DNA of 64,000 nt. Source: Rhodococcus sp. B50. Its GTDB lineage: Bacteria; Actinomycetota; Actinomycetes; Mycobacteriales; Mycobacteriaceae. The stretch lies in assembly GCF_013602415.1 (NCBI RefSeq), contig NZ_WPAG02000003.1, positions 372,001-436,000 on the forward strand. Direction: 5' to 3'. A program made the translations under genes and the position numbers. Under the pieces are notes generated by a model, which was not told the DNA's origin, ran no database searches, and worked only from the letters and a program-made list of their open reading frames with translations. Shown here piece after piece: positions 35,892-45,314 of the stretch; the stretch's first letter is position 1, and every line of letters begins with the position of its first letter.

Positions 35892-36320
35892 ATGGGTACG
35901 TCCGACGACTGGAATACGCAGGTGATCGCCGAGTTCAGGGCCAACGAAGGTCGCGTCGGCGGCAACTTCGAGGGAGCCCCGATGGTGCTGGTGCACCACC
36001 GCGGACGCAAGAGCGGACGGGAGATGGTGACCCCGATGATGTATCTGCCCGACCCAGACGACGATGCGACGGTATATGTCTTCGCCAGCAAGGCGGGCGC
36101 GCCCAGCAACCCAGCGTGGTACTACAACCTCATCACCGCAGGTCGAGCCGAAGTCGAGATCGGCACCGAGACCTACGCGGTCACCGTGCAAGAGATCACC
36201 GCAGCCGAGCGCGACCGCATCTACACCGAACAGGCACGCCGCTATCCGGGTTTTGCCGACTACGAGGAGAAGACTCGCGGAGTGCGCACCATTCCGGTAC
36301 TCGCACTCCGTCGCAGCTGA
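35892..36320 (+). CDS. Ddn-like deazaflavin-dependent reductase
   Basis: A 142-residue split-barrel protein of the DUF385 (nitroreductase/quinone reductase) family: VIAEFRANEGRVGGNFEGAP, MVLVHHRGRKSGREMVTPMM, then SNPAWYYNLITAGRAEVEIG and the C-terminal ARRYPGFADYEEKT. These match the F420-binding Ddn type of Rhodococcus and Mycobacterium. It probably reduces quinones or nitro compounds with F420H2 at the membrane face. The ribosome site AGGAGG lies nine bases before the ATG. Confidence 0.85.
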   Translation: MGTSDDWNTQVIAEFRANEGRVGGNFEGAPMVLVHHRGRKSGREMVTPMMYLPDPDDDATVYVFASKAGAPSNPAWYYNLITAGRAEVEIGTETYAVTVQEITAAERDRIYTEQARRYPGFADYEEKTRGVRTIPVLALRRS

Positions 36321-36760
36321 TCGCATCCGGTCACAAGTCGTGAGTTTTCCTGGGCCCTCGGGTCACACCGAGAATTCCTATGAGTACAACCCGAGATGCA
36401 TACGACAACAGCCGGAAACACGCATCTCTTCTCATCGTGCCCGGCGGTGCCCCCACCCTCGGTGCACGTCCGCGCACGATGTGTGTACCGGCGATCAGCA
36501 GCCCGGTTCGGGTGGATCTGCTGGTGCGGGCCGGCATCCCTACCGCTCATGGCGTCGGCGCGGTGTCTGTCAGCGGCGAGGAAGAAGGACTCGTCCCGGT
36601 CGACTGCATGCTCCGGCGACCTTCAGCTCCGCAACCCTCGAGGTGATCGAGGCCGGACACGACCTGGGCATCGAGTTGACGGGCGAGTCGGGCTGCCCGG
36701 GTCTGTGCCGCGCCGGATGCAGCCCAACGCACTTACCGAGTGAATCGTCGGCGGACTCGA
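36321..36760. other. Gap without an assigned gene
   Basis: A frame beginning at 36380 (MSTTRDAYDNSRKHASLLIV) is open for 88 codons but matches no known family. Nothing else seen. Confidence 0.25.
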
Positions 36761-37440
36761 TCAGCAGGGGTCGTCGATGAGACAGGTTGCCCCCTTTAGC
36801 CGCGCGGTGTCCGCACTCTCCGGGTTCGTCGGCCGGAGCCCGAGGCTGTGAGCGGCATCGACAAGGGAACGCTGCCGTTCCTCGAGGGTGTCCCCTTGCC
36901 AGAGCATGTCCGCCCATAGGACGAGGTCGTTCAGCCCGCGGTCTCGGTATCGCTTGAGTTCGTCGGCGGAGGGTCGGCCACGCGAACGTAGCAGCGGAAC
37001 TCGTCCGGCCTGCCGGTCTGTGCGCGTAAGGCGCTGAGTTGCTGGACGTAGCTGGTCGACTCGTCGAGAGTGGGGGTGCCGGAGGAGAACCAGGCGTCGC
37101 CGAGCCGTGCCGCGCGAGCAAGTGCCTTCGGTGTGTTGCCGGCCAGGACGATCGGGATCGGCGTCGGACGTGGGTGCACTTGCACTGTGTCGAACGTGAA
37201 GCGCTTTCCCGTGTGCGAGAATTCGGTACCTGACCATGCCTGACGAAGAATCTCGATGCATTCCTCCGTGCGCGAGTAGCGAGTTCGGAAGGGTATTTCG
37301 AACGCGGCGAATTCCTCCTGCAACCAGCCGACGCCGATCCCGAAGAGCACCCGTCCACCGCTGAGTTCCTGGAGGTCGATCGTCGTCCGTGCGGTTTGCA
37401 GGGGGTGTCGTACGCGACGGACCGTGGAGTACTGGCGCAA
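36761..37440 (-). pseudogene. LLM-class F420-dependent oxidoreductase, truncated
   Basis: The leftward frame holds the central LLM (luciferase-like) part: TIDLQELSGGRVLFGIGVGW, LQEEFAAFEIPFRTRYSRTE, VHPRPTPIPIVLAGNTPKAL. A frame change near 36970 leads to the C-terminal part LKRYRDRGLNDLVLWADMLW. The first 100 residues or so are missing, cut off near 37440, where a monooxygenase fragment in the opposite direction begins. The enzyme cannot be functional. Confidence 0.7.
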
Positions 37441-38200
37441 CGAAACACTCGTGCCCGCACTGACCGGTTCGAAGCGCCGCCACACCAGACTGGAAGCACG
37501 TGCCCTGCACCATCTGCATACTCAGATAACCGACCCCGATCTACGGCAGGCTCTGACACCGTCCTACCGGATCGGCTGCAAGCGCATCGTCTTTTCCGAC
37601 ACCTTCTATCCGGCATAGTGCCGCCCCACCACCACTCTGGTGACCTCCCCCATCGCCGAACTCGCCTCCACCGCCGTCCACACCGCAGACGGCCGGCAGC
37701 ACGAGATCGACGTACTTGTTCACGCCACCGGCTTCCATGTTTCCGCCGCTCTGATGAGAGTGCCGATCCACGGTCGAAACGGGACGAGTCTGCAGGAGAT
37801 CTGGACTCGCAACGGCGCCGCAGCCCATCTCGGCACCACCGTGGCCGAACTACCCAACGCCTTCATCCTCGGCGGACCGAACACCGGAGTCGGCCACACC
37901 TCGATACTGTTCATGCTCGAAAGCCAATTCCGTTACATCGCAGCCGCACTCGACGCCGCCGACCGCGCCGGCATCGACGCTCTCGTCGTACGCGAGCAAG
38001 CACAACACCGCTACACCACCCACCTCCACCGCGCCTCGGCTGCGACGACATGGACCCGAGCGGTTGCCACAGCTGGTATCTCGACCGCGAAGGGATCAAC
38101 CGATCACTATGGCCCGGACCCACATGGCGCTACCGGCTACACACCAGAACATTCGATTGCCACAACTACACGCCCATTCGAGCATCTCAGGGCGCGCCAC
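37424..38200 (+). pseudogene. Baeyer-Villiger-type FAD monooxygenase remnant
   Basis: The frame reads YRIGCKRIVFSDTFYPA, a TAG stop at 37616-37618, then in the same frame LVTSPIAELASTAVHTADGR, EIDVLVHATGFHV, GGPNTGVGHTSILFMLESQF. After a further frame change near 38045 it continues as SGCHSWYLDREGINRSLWPG. This is the C-terminal half of a class B flavin monooxygenase. The N-terminal FAD domain is missing. The remnant abuts the LLM remnant at about 37420-37445, a deletion or recombination junction. Confidence 0.7.
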
Positions 38201-38524
38201 AAAGAGCGGCACGAGGCGACCATCGCACGCAGAACTTGTAACCGAGCAGTTCCCGGTCCATTCCCTTCACCGGAGACGGACCGGCCTTCGAGTACGTCGC
38301 TCGTGCCGGCTCCGGCCGAAGACGCAGCTTCGAGCGGCCAGTGATTGTCGGCTCGCTCCCGCAGGGTGAAACGGCGAGGTGAAAGCGCAAGCGGAATTTT
38401 CGGTTCCGTACGCTCGGTGAACGACCGCCGCTTCTCCGCAAGCGCGGTCGAGCTGTAGCCCTTCGCGGGCCACAGCGCCGGGCTTACCGCCACCGCCCTG
38501 TTGTCGGTGTCGGGTCCCGGTCTG

Positions 38525-38596
38525 CGGCTTACCCCTCGAAGCCGCACCCCTTGTGTCCCGGATCCCTCCCCCTCCCCCACCTCCGGGACACAAGGG
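38525..38596. repeat. Two consecutive hairpins upstream of the MHYT gene
   Basis: GCGGCTT at 38525-38531 pairs with AAGCCGC at 38539-38545. Directly after, CCCTTGTGTCCCGGA at 38548-38562 pairs perfectly with its complement at 38582-38596 across a pyrimidine-rich loop. They lie in a gene-free 680-base stretch before 38896. Could be a terminator or a mobile structured repeat. Confidence 0.5.
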
Positions 38597-38895
38597 ACCT
38601 CCAGCACGACCTACTGCCTTCGGGCCGACAACCAGGCGCAGCCGATCACATACCGGCAAAGAATGATCGGTACATCAGCTCGAGCGCCGGCAACAGGACG
38701 GGACCGGAGCGAGGAAACCCGGCGGCGGAACGGCGGCCGGCGGCGCCACACATCACACCCACCGAATCAGAGGTCTGTTCGACTGGGTACCCTGTCCTTG
38801 CTGATCCGGGGGGCCGAAATCCGCAGCCCTGCTCCGCCGGGACGGCACGCAGCCATCAGGTGCAGGTGTTTGCGCGTACCACGTGAGGAACACTG

Positions 38896-39807
38896 TTGTC
38901 GCACGAAATGCACCATTTCGACATGGGCCTGTGGGTGCTGCTCCTGGCCTACGGAACCTCGGTCGCAGGATCGTTCATCGGCTTGTCCTGCGCCCACCGG
39001 GTCGCCGAGCGCCCGCCCGGCCCCGCGCGCTGGGGATGGCTGCTGATGGCCGCACTGTCGATCGGCGGGGTCGGCATCTGGATGACCCACTTCATCGCAA
39101 TGATGGGCTTGGCCGTACCGGGCACCCTCATTCGCTACGACCCGACGCTGACCGCCCTCTCCGCGATTGTCGCCGTGGCCGCGACCGCATTCGGACTTCG
39201 GCTGATCGATCTGCGTGTCCTGGCCGGACGCCCGATCCTGGGCACTGCGGCATTGCTTGTCGGCAGCGCGGTGATGGGCCTGACGGTGAGTGTGATGCAC
39301 TACAGCGGCATGGCCGCGATCCGCATCCGTGGCGAATTGTCCTACGACCCGATATTCGTCGCTGCGTCGGTGGGCATCGGCATCGGGGCCTCCATCGCCG
39401 CCTTGTGGCTGGCACGGGTCGCTGTAGGCCGTTCGACCCGTGTCCTCGGCGCGCTGGTGATGGGATGCGCGGTCGCGGCGCTGCACTACACCGGTATGGC
39501 AGGGGTGCACGTCTCACTCGATCCGGCAGCTCCGGCTCCGGACGGTGTGACCATCATGTCGTTGATGCTCCCGTCATACGTGCTCGGCACGATCGTCCTT
39601 GCTGTGCCCCTCGTCGCCTTGTTGCTCACTCCGCGAACTGCCGAACCCGGTCTCGACGAGGCCATCGCGAAGTGGACCTCGGAAAGCTCCGGAACCGAAC
39701 CCGTCCCCGAGGAGCACGAGCGGGTCACCACGACCAGGGCGAGGCTTGCGACCGGAGGTCGGCGCATCACGCCTCGCCGATATCCCGCCCATCACAACGT
39801 ACGGTGA
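38896..39807 (+). CDS. MHYT-domain integral membrane sensor
   Basis: A 303-residue membrane protein of seven hydrophobic helices with repeated MHYT-type motifs: HFIAMMG near residue 60, SVMHYSGMAAIRI near 135 and ALHYTGMAGVHVS near 200. MHYT domains are thought to bind copper at the outer membrane face and sense oxygen, CO or NO. The C-terminal tail (about 50 residues, charged) has no signalling domain, unlike MHYT-GGDEF proteins. A TTG at 38896 has GAGGA seven bases upstream; ATG 38908 is an alternative start. Confidence 0.8.
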   Translation: MSHEMHHFDMGLWVLLLAYGTSVAGSFIGLSCAHRVAERPPGPARWGWLLMAALSIGGVGIWMTHFIAMMGLAVPGTLIRYDPTLTALSAIVAVAATAFGLRLIDLRVLAGRPILGTAALLVGSAVMGLTVSVMHYSGMAAIRIRGELSYDPIFVAASVGIGIGASIAALWLARVAVGRSTRVLGALVMGCAVAALHYTGMAGVHVSLDPAAPAPDGVTIMSLMLPSYVLGTIVLAVPLVALLLTPRTAEPGLDEAIAKWTSESSGTEPVPEEHERVTTTRARLATGGRRITPRRYPAHHNVR

Positions 39808-40054
39808 ACGTGGATCTCCGGTGGAGGCCGAGGCCTGTGGACAGCGGATCCCCGTCGCTGCGGACAAGCACTGCTTTCGCAGGCACGATTCTTCAAAGGA
39901 AGGCGCGTCCATCGGACTTGGCGGCACTCTCACTGCGTCCGCGAGTGAACCGAGCTGCCACGGTTGTTCCATGCTGTGGGCTGGAAGCGGGCTGTTCCAC
40001 AGCGGGAATGCCAGTGTCGATAGAAACTTGTTCCAGTCGGGGACGCTGAGAACC

Positions 40055-40098
40055 CCGGTCTGTTTCGCCCTGTGTTGGGGGAGGGCGAAACAGACCGG
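40055..40098. terminator. Perfect 17-base hairpin downstream of the MHYT gene
   Basis: CCGGTCTGTTTCGCCCT at 40055-40071 pairs with its exact complement at 40082-40098; the loop is 10 bases. It lies about 250 bases after the MHYT stop and 90 before the convergent membrane gene, so it may terminate both directions. Absence of a T-tail leaves a repeat-element origin open. Confidence 0.5.
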
Positions 40099-40186
40099 CG
40101 TGCCTATTGCTCGTCCCATCGTGTGGATGACTCGTCCACCGAAGGATGCCCGATCACACTTTCCGATCCCCGTCCCTTCGGTGACG

Positions 40187-40459
40187 TCACGCCATGAAGG
40201 ACGCGGCGAACATGAGGAACACGACGAACAACGCCGCCGTCCCCAGGCCTGCACCGATCACGGCGTCACGCTGATTCGACGCCAATCCCTTCTCCACTCG
40301 GCCTACGCCTGTCCATCCACACACGACGGCGATCCCGTCGGCAGGGATGGTGACGAGATCTCCGACGAGCGGTACGAAAGCAATTACCACCGCGATGATC
40401 CCGGCGATCAATGCTGCGCTACCGACCATATTTCGATAAGGAACGTCGTCGCCGGTCAT
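40187..40459 (-). CDS. Small membrane protein, two or three helices
   Basis: About 90 residues from ATG 40459: NMVGSAALIAGIIAVVIAFV, then ADGIAVVCGWTGVGRVEKGL and a last helix GLGTAALFVVFLMFAASFMA. A GGCGGAAG sequence precedes the start. It resembles small inner-membrane proteins of actinobacteria with unknown role. Confidence 0.55.
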   Translation of the reverse strand: MTGDDVPYRNMVGSAALIAGIIAVVIAFVPLVGDLVTIPADGIAVVCGWTGVGRVEKGLASNQRDAVIGAGLGTAALFVVFLMFAASFMA

Positions 40460-40601
40460 GGCGCTTCCGCCCGTACGGCGACCGGGCACTCACGGTCCGT
40501 CCGATTGTGGGTGCAGAGCTCGAACGGGTCACCTTCGGCCGGGAACCGGGGGCGCACAGGCGGCAGGCTTCGACACAACGCTGAGATCGGCCGGTAGCTC
40601 G

Positions 40602-40745
40602 TCACGTCGATACCAGACGTAGATAGAGCAACATGTCGTCCGCTCGCACGGTGCCGACTTCAGGGGAATCCACCGGGATCAGCTGCTTGTCACGAACGAT
40701 GCCGAGCACGATCACGGACAGTTGTCGCGGGGAGAGACTGACCAA
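40602..40745 (-). pseudogene. TrkA-C-type domain fragment
   Basis: The leftward frame SLSPRQLSVIVLGIVRDKQL then IPVDSPEVGTVRADDMLLYL looks like the C-terminal TrkA-C domain of potassium channels or transport regulators. The rest of the protein is missing. Weak match. Confidence 0.35.
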
Positions 40746-40987
40746 TGAACGGGAACGAGTCCGATCCGAACACGACCACCCGCATGCGACTGAGACAGTC
40801 ACCCGGCGTAATCGTCGATGCGCGGCCCTGACCGCCGAACGTGCACCACGTCAATCGCACTCTTTCGCGATACCACTCGCCGTGTGCTCACATCTCGGCT
40901 CGGAGCCAAGGACTCCTGCCGGATCGGCAACCACCTGCTCGACCCAGGGCCGGCACAAGCTCTTCGCGTTCTGTATTCGATCTGCAC

Positions 40988-41914
40988 CTAGAGGAGTTCG
41001 AGTGCATCGATGAGTTTGCGGCGTTCGTCGTCGGTGAAGTGTTTACGCACCGCAGCGGCGAGGACATCCGGGTCGGCGCGTAGCCGTTTGAGGGCCTGCG
41101 CGATCTTGTCGGCCGCCTCGAGCGGGCCGGCGGGGTCTTTCTCCGGCTGCTGGTCGGGCTCGGCCGTGTCGGCCTGATCCGTCGTCGGGGCGGGATCGGG
41201 GTTCTGCGCCGCCTGCCAGGCAGCGACCTGCTCTTCGAGCGGAACCCGCGCCAGCGAACGAGCCTGCCGCACCGCCAGATCCCCAGCGCGCAGGGCTGCC
41301 TGCAGTTCGGGTGCGAGCTTGAGCAAGGCCCGGCGTTGGGACACCCAGCCCTTCGACCGGCCGAGCTTGTGCGCCGCCGCGTCGGCGCTGCCGAATTCGG
41401 CGACCATCAGCTCGACGGCCTTGGCTTCTTCGAGCACATCGAAATCACGCCGGTCGATGTTCTCACTCGTTGCCGCCCACAGGATCTCGCCCTTGTCGAC
41501 GGCGATGCTGTCGCGCAGGACCACATCGAGTCCGGGGCGGCCGTACTTCTGGGCGGCGGCCAGACGCCGGTTGCCGTTGACGACGATGTACTGCGCTTGG
41601 CCGAGGTCGTCGGCGTCGTCGGGCCACAGTTTCAGCCAGGCGCTGCGGCTGACGACGGTGCCCGGTTGCAGCTGCCGGTCGACGATGGTGGCCAGATCGG
41701 ACAGGTCTCCGAGTTCGTCGCGGGGATTGCGGGGGTTGGCGATGAGCTGGTCGACGGGCACATCGGCAAGCAACTGCCCCTCGACCGGCACCGGCGCGGA
41801 GGCGGGTGTGCTGGAAGCGGGTGTGGTCGGGGTGCGTTTGCGGTCGACCGGGGAGTTGTCGCCGACGGCGCCGACCAGAGAGGCGAAGTTCGCGCGCCCA
41901 CCCTTCGGTGCCAT
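40988..41914 (-). CDS. parB: ParB-type partition protein
   Basis: A 308-residue protein that starts by overlap with the stop of parA (ATGA at 41914). It has a ParB/Srx domain (DQLIANPRNPRDELGDLSDL, VNGNRRLAAAQKYGRPG), a helix-turn-helix (DAAAHKLGRSKGWVSQRRAL) and a charged C-terminal dimerisation part. ParB binds parS sites and loads the ParA partition machinery. The putative ATP/CTP-box residues G-N-R-R are present. It is intact and of usual length for a plasmid ParB. Confidence 0.88.
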   Translation of the reverse strand: MAPKGGRANFASLVGAVGDNSPVDRKRTPTTPASSTPASAPVPVEGQLLADVPVDQLIANPRNPRDELGDLSDLATIVDRQLQPGTVVSRSAWLKLWPDDADDLGQAQYIVVNGNRRLAAAQKYGRPGLDVVLRDSIAVDKGEILWAATSENIDRRDFDVLEEAKAVELMVAEFGSADAAAHKLGRSKGWVSQRRALLKLAPELQAALRAGDLAVRQARSLARVPLEEQVAAWQAAQNPDPAPTTDQADTAEPDQQPEKDPAGPLEAADKIAQALKRLRADPDVLAAAVRKHFTDDERRKLIDALELL

Positions 41915-42624
41915 CAGCGACCCTCGTCCGCGAGCTCGAGGCTGAGCTTGTAGAAGTCCTCCCGGGCCTGCAGCGAGACGCGGTTGGCTTCGTACTCGGT
42001 GACCACGCGGCCTTCGGCGGCGGCGCGGGTGTGCACCTTGTAGTGCCGGATCACCGTGCGCGCGAGCGGCCAGCCGTTGGCCTGGACGAACGCGCGGGTC
42101 TGTTCGAGGTCGACCTTGCCGTCGCGGGGATCCCAATTGTTCACCACGACAATAAAATTCTTGCCCAATGGTTCGATGACCTGCTTGATGGTCCGCGCGG
42201 TCGGATCGAAACACAGGGGTTCGGGTTCGATGGGGACGATCACCAGATCGGCGACGTCGAGCACGGCGCGCAGCGCGTCGGCGGAAGTACCGGTGCCGAG
42301 CACGTCGGTGCCGTCGTCGGTGCCGGACAGGTCGATCCAGCCGGGGGTGTCGACGTAGACGTGTTTGATGCCGGGCAGTTTGTCGAGATTGCGCAGCACG
42401 TCGAGGTTGTCGTGGACCTGGTCGATCAGGAAGGGGAGTTCTTCGACGCGCGAGGCCCACCACACCGCCGAGCCTTGGGGGTCGACGGAGATCGCCGCGA
42501 CCGGGGACTGGACATCGTCGTCGTCGCCGGCGGTGAGGACATCGGCTTTGACGGCGGCGAGATTCATGGTCAGGGTGGATTTTCCGACCCCGCCTTTTTG
42601 GTTGAGCATGACGTGCACAGCCAT
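41914..42624 (-). CDS. parA: ParA-type partition ATPase
   Basis: A 236-residue ATPase with the deviant Walker A motif NQKGGVGKSTLTMNLA at the very N-terminus, Walker A' (DPQGSAVWWAS) and Walker B (VYVDTPGWID). ParA forms ATP-dependent gradients on the nucleoid that pull ParB-bound plasmids apart. This short type lacks an N-terminal regulator domain, so autoregulation would depend on ParB. It lies upstream of parB in one operon, and is the main evidence for a plasmid replicon. Confidence 0.9.
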   Translation of the reverse strand: MAVHVMLNQKGGVGKSTLTMNLAAVKADVLTAGDDDDVQSPVAAISVDPQGSAVWWASRVEELPFLIDQVHDNLDVLRNLDKLPGIKHVYVDTPGWIDLSGTDDGTDVLGTGTSADALRAVLDVADLVIVPIEPEPLCFDPTARTIKQVIEPLGKNFIVVVNNWDPRDGKVDLEQTRAFVQANGWPLARTVIRHYKVHTRAAAEGRVVTEYEANRVSLQAREDFYKLSLELADEGR

Positions 42625-42698
42625 CGGTTACCTCCGTATGCTTCACCCCCGCGGTGGGGGCTACTTCGGACTCGCATCGTCATCTCCTGGCCGAGAAG

Positions 42699-42730
42699 AC
42701 GATTGCGCCTGCACCACTGTAACGATTGCG
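42699..42730. repeat. Direct repeats upstream of parA
   Basis: ACGATTGCG occurs at 42699-42707 and 42722-42730, 23 bases apart (about two helical turns), 75 to 105 bases upstream of the parA start. They may be binding sites for ParB or a plasmid regulator. Confidence 0.35.
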
Positions 42731-42763
42731 ATCCAGGGTGTCTGCGGCGCGCCACTCGTACAA

Positions 42764-42781
42764 TAGACCCTTACAGGTCTA
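42764..42781. promoter_or_regulatory. Inverted repeat before the small HTH gene
   Basis: TAGACC-CTTACA-GGTCTA has perfect 6-base arms and ends 32 bases before the GTG at 42814. It could be an operator for that gene. Confidence 0.35.
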
Positions 42782-42813
42782 CCGAACAACCTTTTCGCCG
42801 TATCATCGCAACT

Positions 42814-42921
42814 GTGCTGCGCTACCTGACTTTGCACGAAGTTGCCGACCGGGTCGGCATCACCTACAACACCGCCAAAGGCTATCTACGCAAAGGCGTT
42901 CTGCCGCAGTCTAATACGTAA
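42814..42921 (+). pseudogene. Truncated helix-turn-helix gene
   Basis: The frame reads LRYLTLHEVADRVGITYNTA, then KGYLRKGVLPQSNT before a stop. It is a MerR/AlpA-type helix-turn-helix that normally continues with a wing and about 30 more residues. The C-terminus is missing. Such genes often lie next to plasmid replication or partition genes. Confidence 0.5.
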
Positions 42922-43910
42922 CGTTGTTCTCAAATCTGATGCCGCTGAGGCTAGTGACGCATGAATAACTTACCGCTGCATGACCATTGCCGAGCGAGCC
43001 CTGTTTCATCCCTCCCTGCGGAGAGCCACGCCACCTACATGCGCAGGCATGCACTCTGGAGACGGAGACGTATCGCGGAAATCCTGACATTCAAGCGTTC
43101 GCTCATGCATGCCCCGCCGTTCGAAGCCTTTTCGTCACTGTGACACCAGCTGCAACACGGGACGCGCGCAGCCCACCTCTTCACCCAACCCGCACAGAAC
43201 ACCCGAGCCCGCGTTGGCGGATTCGTTTCAATGTCTCCGGAGGCTGGTTTACCGCGGTAAACCAGCTCCCGATAGCGCTCACCCACCACCTCGTCGCATA
43301 TAGTTCCTCAGGCATCCGCGGGCTCCGGGAGCCGAAGCCCACACGGGGACGAGGACTTCATGCCCGGGGAGCAGTTCCTCAACCCTTCGCAACCGAGGCG
43401 CCCGACTGTTCGATGCACCTACCGCACCTCCCAGGTCAGCACGGATCTACGAAACCGACACGGCGCCAATGCAATACACCTTTTACTAAGACACCTTGGA
43501 GCGTTGCCGAGCGCAACGCGCCCCAGAAGCGACATCCTCCGCCGTTGTGGGTGCACAACATCGGACGTTACGGATCTGTCGGAGTGACCGCGTTCCAGAA
43601 TCGCTCCGGCAGCAGGTGCCACTGGTTTTGCCGCCGCGCCGGGTCTCACGATCGGCTCGCACATCCTCGAGCAGGGCGACCAGGTGCGGCCCCGTCGAGC
43701 AGTGCGCAGCCCAAGCACCTGCGTCCAGGCGCTGCGCGGCCGTTGAGAGATCTCCTCGCGCCGCTTTGATACGGGTACCAGCTGTGTACCGGACTGCTTT
43801 CAGATCCACCGCACCGGCCTCGTAGCCCAGCAAGAAGCTCTCGTCGAGAAGTCGCTCGGCCTCATCGAGATGGTTCTGCTCGTAGAGCAGTTCACCGAGT
43901 AGCGAGCCAG
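42922..43910. other. Long gene-free stretch near parAB
   Basis: No gene is supported in about 990 bases. It contains a perfect 24-base palindrome at 43243-43266 (listed separately). Its location next to parAB would suit a centromere or other replication-control DNA. Confidence 0.35.
43243..43266. repeat. Perfect 24-base palindrome
   Basis: The half GCTGGTTTACCG is followed at once by its exact complement, with no spacer. Centred on GC/CG and AT-flanked (TTTACCGCGGTAAA), it resembles LacI-type operators, and such sites are also used for plasmid centromeres or resolution. No gene lies within about 300 bases. Confidence 0.6.
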
Positions 43911-43916
43911 CGAGTC

Positions 43917-44640
43917 GTGTCGCGGTCCAATACCCGACTGATGTTCGACCACCAGTACTGGACGAAGTTCGGCATCTTCGGCGTCACCCCCGGCGGTGAG
44001 GTACCCGAATACCTCTACCAGGCGAACGCTCTCGCCGACCTGGCGAACAAGATCGGTGTGGACGAGACGGGCTCGCTCCGCACGGTCGACCGGCTCGACC
44101 CCGACGCCACCCGCGGCTGTGACCCGTAGTTCCACCGCGGCGACACCCTGTTCGACCGTTCCGTCGAGGCGTACTACCCCCGGCTCGGCAAGTACTCCCC
44201 CGACAACCGCGTCCCCACCTCCACCGCGAAGGCCCGCACACTCCTCGCCAAGGCCATCGGTCCAGTAGTCGACAAGCTCGCCGGACGGCTCGCGCGGAAG
44301 AACGACCCGGACCGCCTGCGTTCGCTCGTCGTCGGCCCGTTGGCGAAGATCATCCGGCCGGTGCTCGACAGCCCGAAGTCGAGCATTCTCGGCCCGTCGA
44401 TACCGCACCGTCTACGCACTGAAAGTCGAAGCCAGCGCACTCGGCACCGTCGGTGGCCCGAAGACCGACGCGAAGGGACGAGCGCTGGACACCGAGGGCG
44501 AGGTCATTCCCGGCCTGTATGCCGCGGGTAACTCCGGCGGCGCGCCCACCAAGGGCTTCTACGCCGGCGCCGGCGTTACGTCGTTCGCCACCGGTGTCCC
44601 GGCTCGAGGCCGCGACTCACATGATGGCCGCAACCCACGC
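43917..44640 (+). pseudogene. KstD-like FAD dehydrogenase remnant
   Basis: The frame holds FDHQYWTKFGIFGVTPGGEV, QANALADLANKIGVDE, a TAG stop at 44127-44129, then FHRGDTLFDRSVEAYYPRLG. A later frame adds KVEASALGTVGGPKTDAKGR, DTEGEVIPGLYAAGNSGGAP and TKGFYAGAGVTS. This is the C-terminal half of a 3-ketosteroid-dehydrogenase/fumarate-reductase-type flavoprotein. Stop, frame changes and the missing FAD-binding N-terminus show decay. Confidence 0.65.
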
Positions 44641-44702
44641 TGTCGACCTGCGCCGCTTGCCGAAGACCGACTCATTAGCGCGAGCGCGACTTGTTGTCGA
44701 TG

Positions 44703-44835
44703 TTCATCGATGCTCTGATCGGTGCCGTAGCCGACGCCCTGTGCGGTGCCGGCTACGGCCAACGGTCCGACGAATACGTCAACACCCGAACCGGCTACCG
44801 ACATCGAGACTTCGACACCCGGGTCGGCACGCTCG
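44703..44835 (+). mobile_element. IS256-family transposase N-terminal remnant
   Basis: The text DALIGAVADALCGAGYGQRS, then NTRTGYRHRDFDTRVGTL matches the N-terminal part of actinobacterial IS256 transposases (Gly-Tyr-RHRD block). It differs from the intact copy at 31912. Only about 45 codons remain. Confidence 0.55.
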
Positions 44836-45035
44836 GTCGGCACGATGCCTCGATGGGCGTGGACCCAGGCCGGCACCAAGGACGGATTCCCAGCATCGCC
44901 ATGCCGACCCGCGACGTGTCCACCGAGGAGGTGTTGCCGGCGTATCCGCCCAAGGGGAATGACCCTCTCGCTCCCGTTACCTCATTACACCCGCACGAAC
45001 GGAACCAAAAGGGACGGGACGCTTACAATCGGGCT

Positions 45036-45308
45036 ATGTGGAAGGACCGTCCCGTACTCGAGGTCCCTGACGTGGTGGGGTTCGACGCGGACGACGCATG
45101 TGCGATGGTGCGCGGTGCGGGACTGGTGCCTACCGGGCCGGACGGCGCCGCGGCTCCGTCCAGCGGAGTGATCGTCGCCCAGCGACCGATCGGAGCCGCC
45201 GGATCCGAGCAGGGCGCCGAAGTGATCTTGTGGAGTCAGGACAACGGTGATGCGCACGGCGCACCGGCGCCTCACCTCGAGGAGTCCGCAGGCCTGGACC
45301 CGGTATAA
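45036..45308 (+). CDS. Small PASTA-domain protein
   Basis: A 90-residue protein from ATG 45036. VLEVPDVVGFDADDACAMVR, GAGLVPTGPDGAAAP and VIVAQRPIGAAGSEQGAEVI form one PASTA domain with the usual V-P-x-V-x-G start and P-x-x-G-x-x end. PASTA domains bind muropeptides in Ser/Thr kinases and PBPs, but this copy stands alone with no signal peptide or membrane helix, so its role is unknown. The ribosome site is weak. Confidence 0.6.
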   Translation: MWKDRPVLEVPDVVGFDADDACAMVRGAGLVPTGPDGAAAPSSGVIVAQRPIGAAGSEQGAEVILWSQDNGDAHGAPAPHLEESAGLDPV

Positions 45309-45314
45309 ACGTCG

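Noticed and set aside
40988..42646. 552-codon leftward frame including a long N-terminal part
   Set aside because: Only the last 308 codons are ParB; the front part is an arginine-rich shadow of parA.
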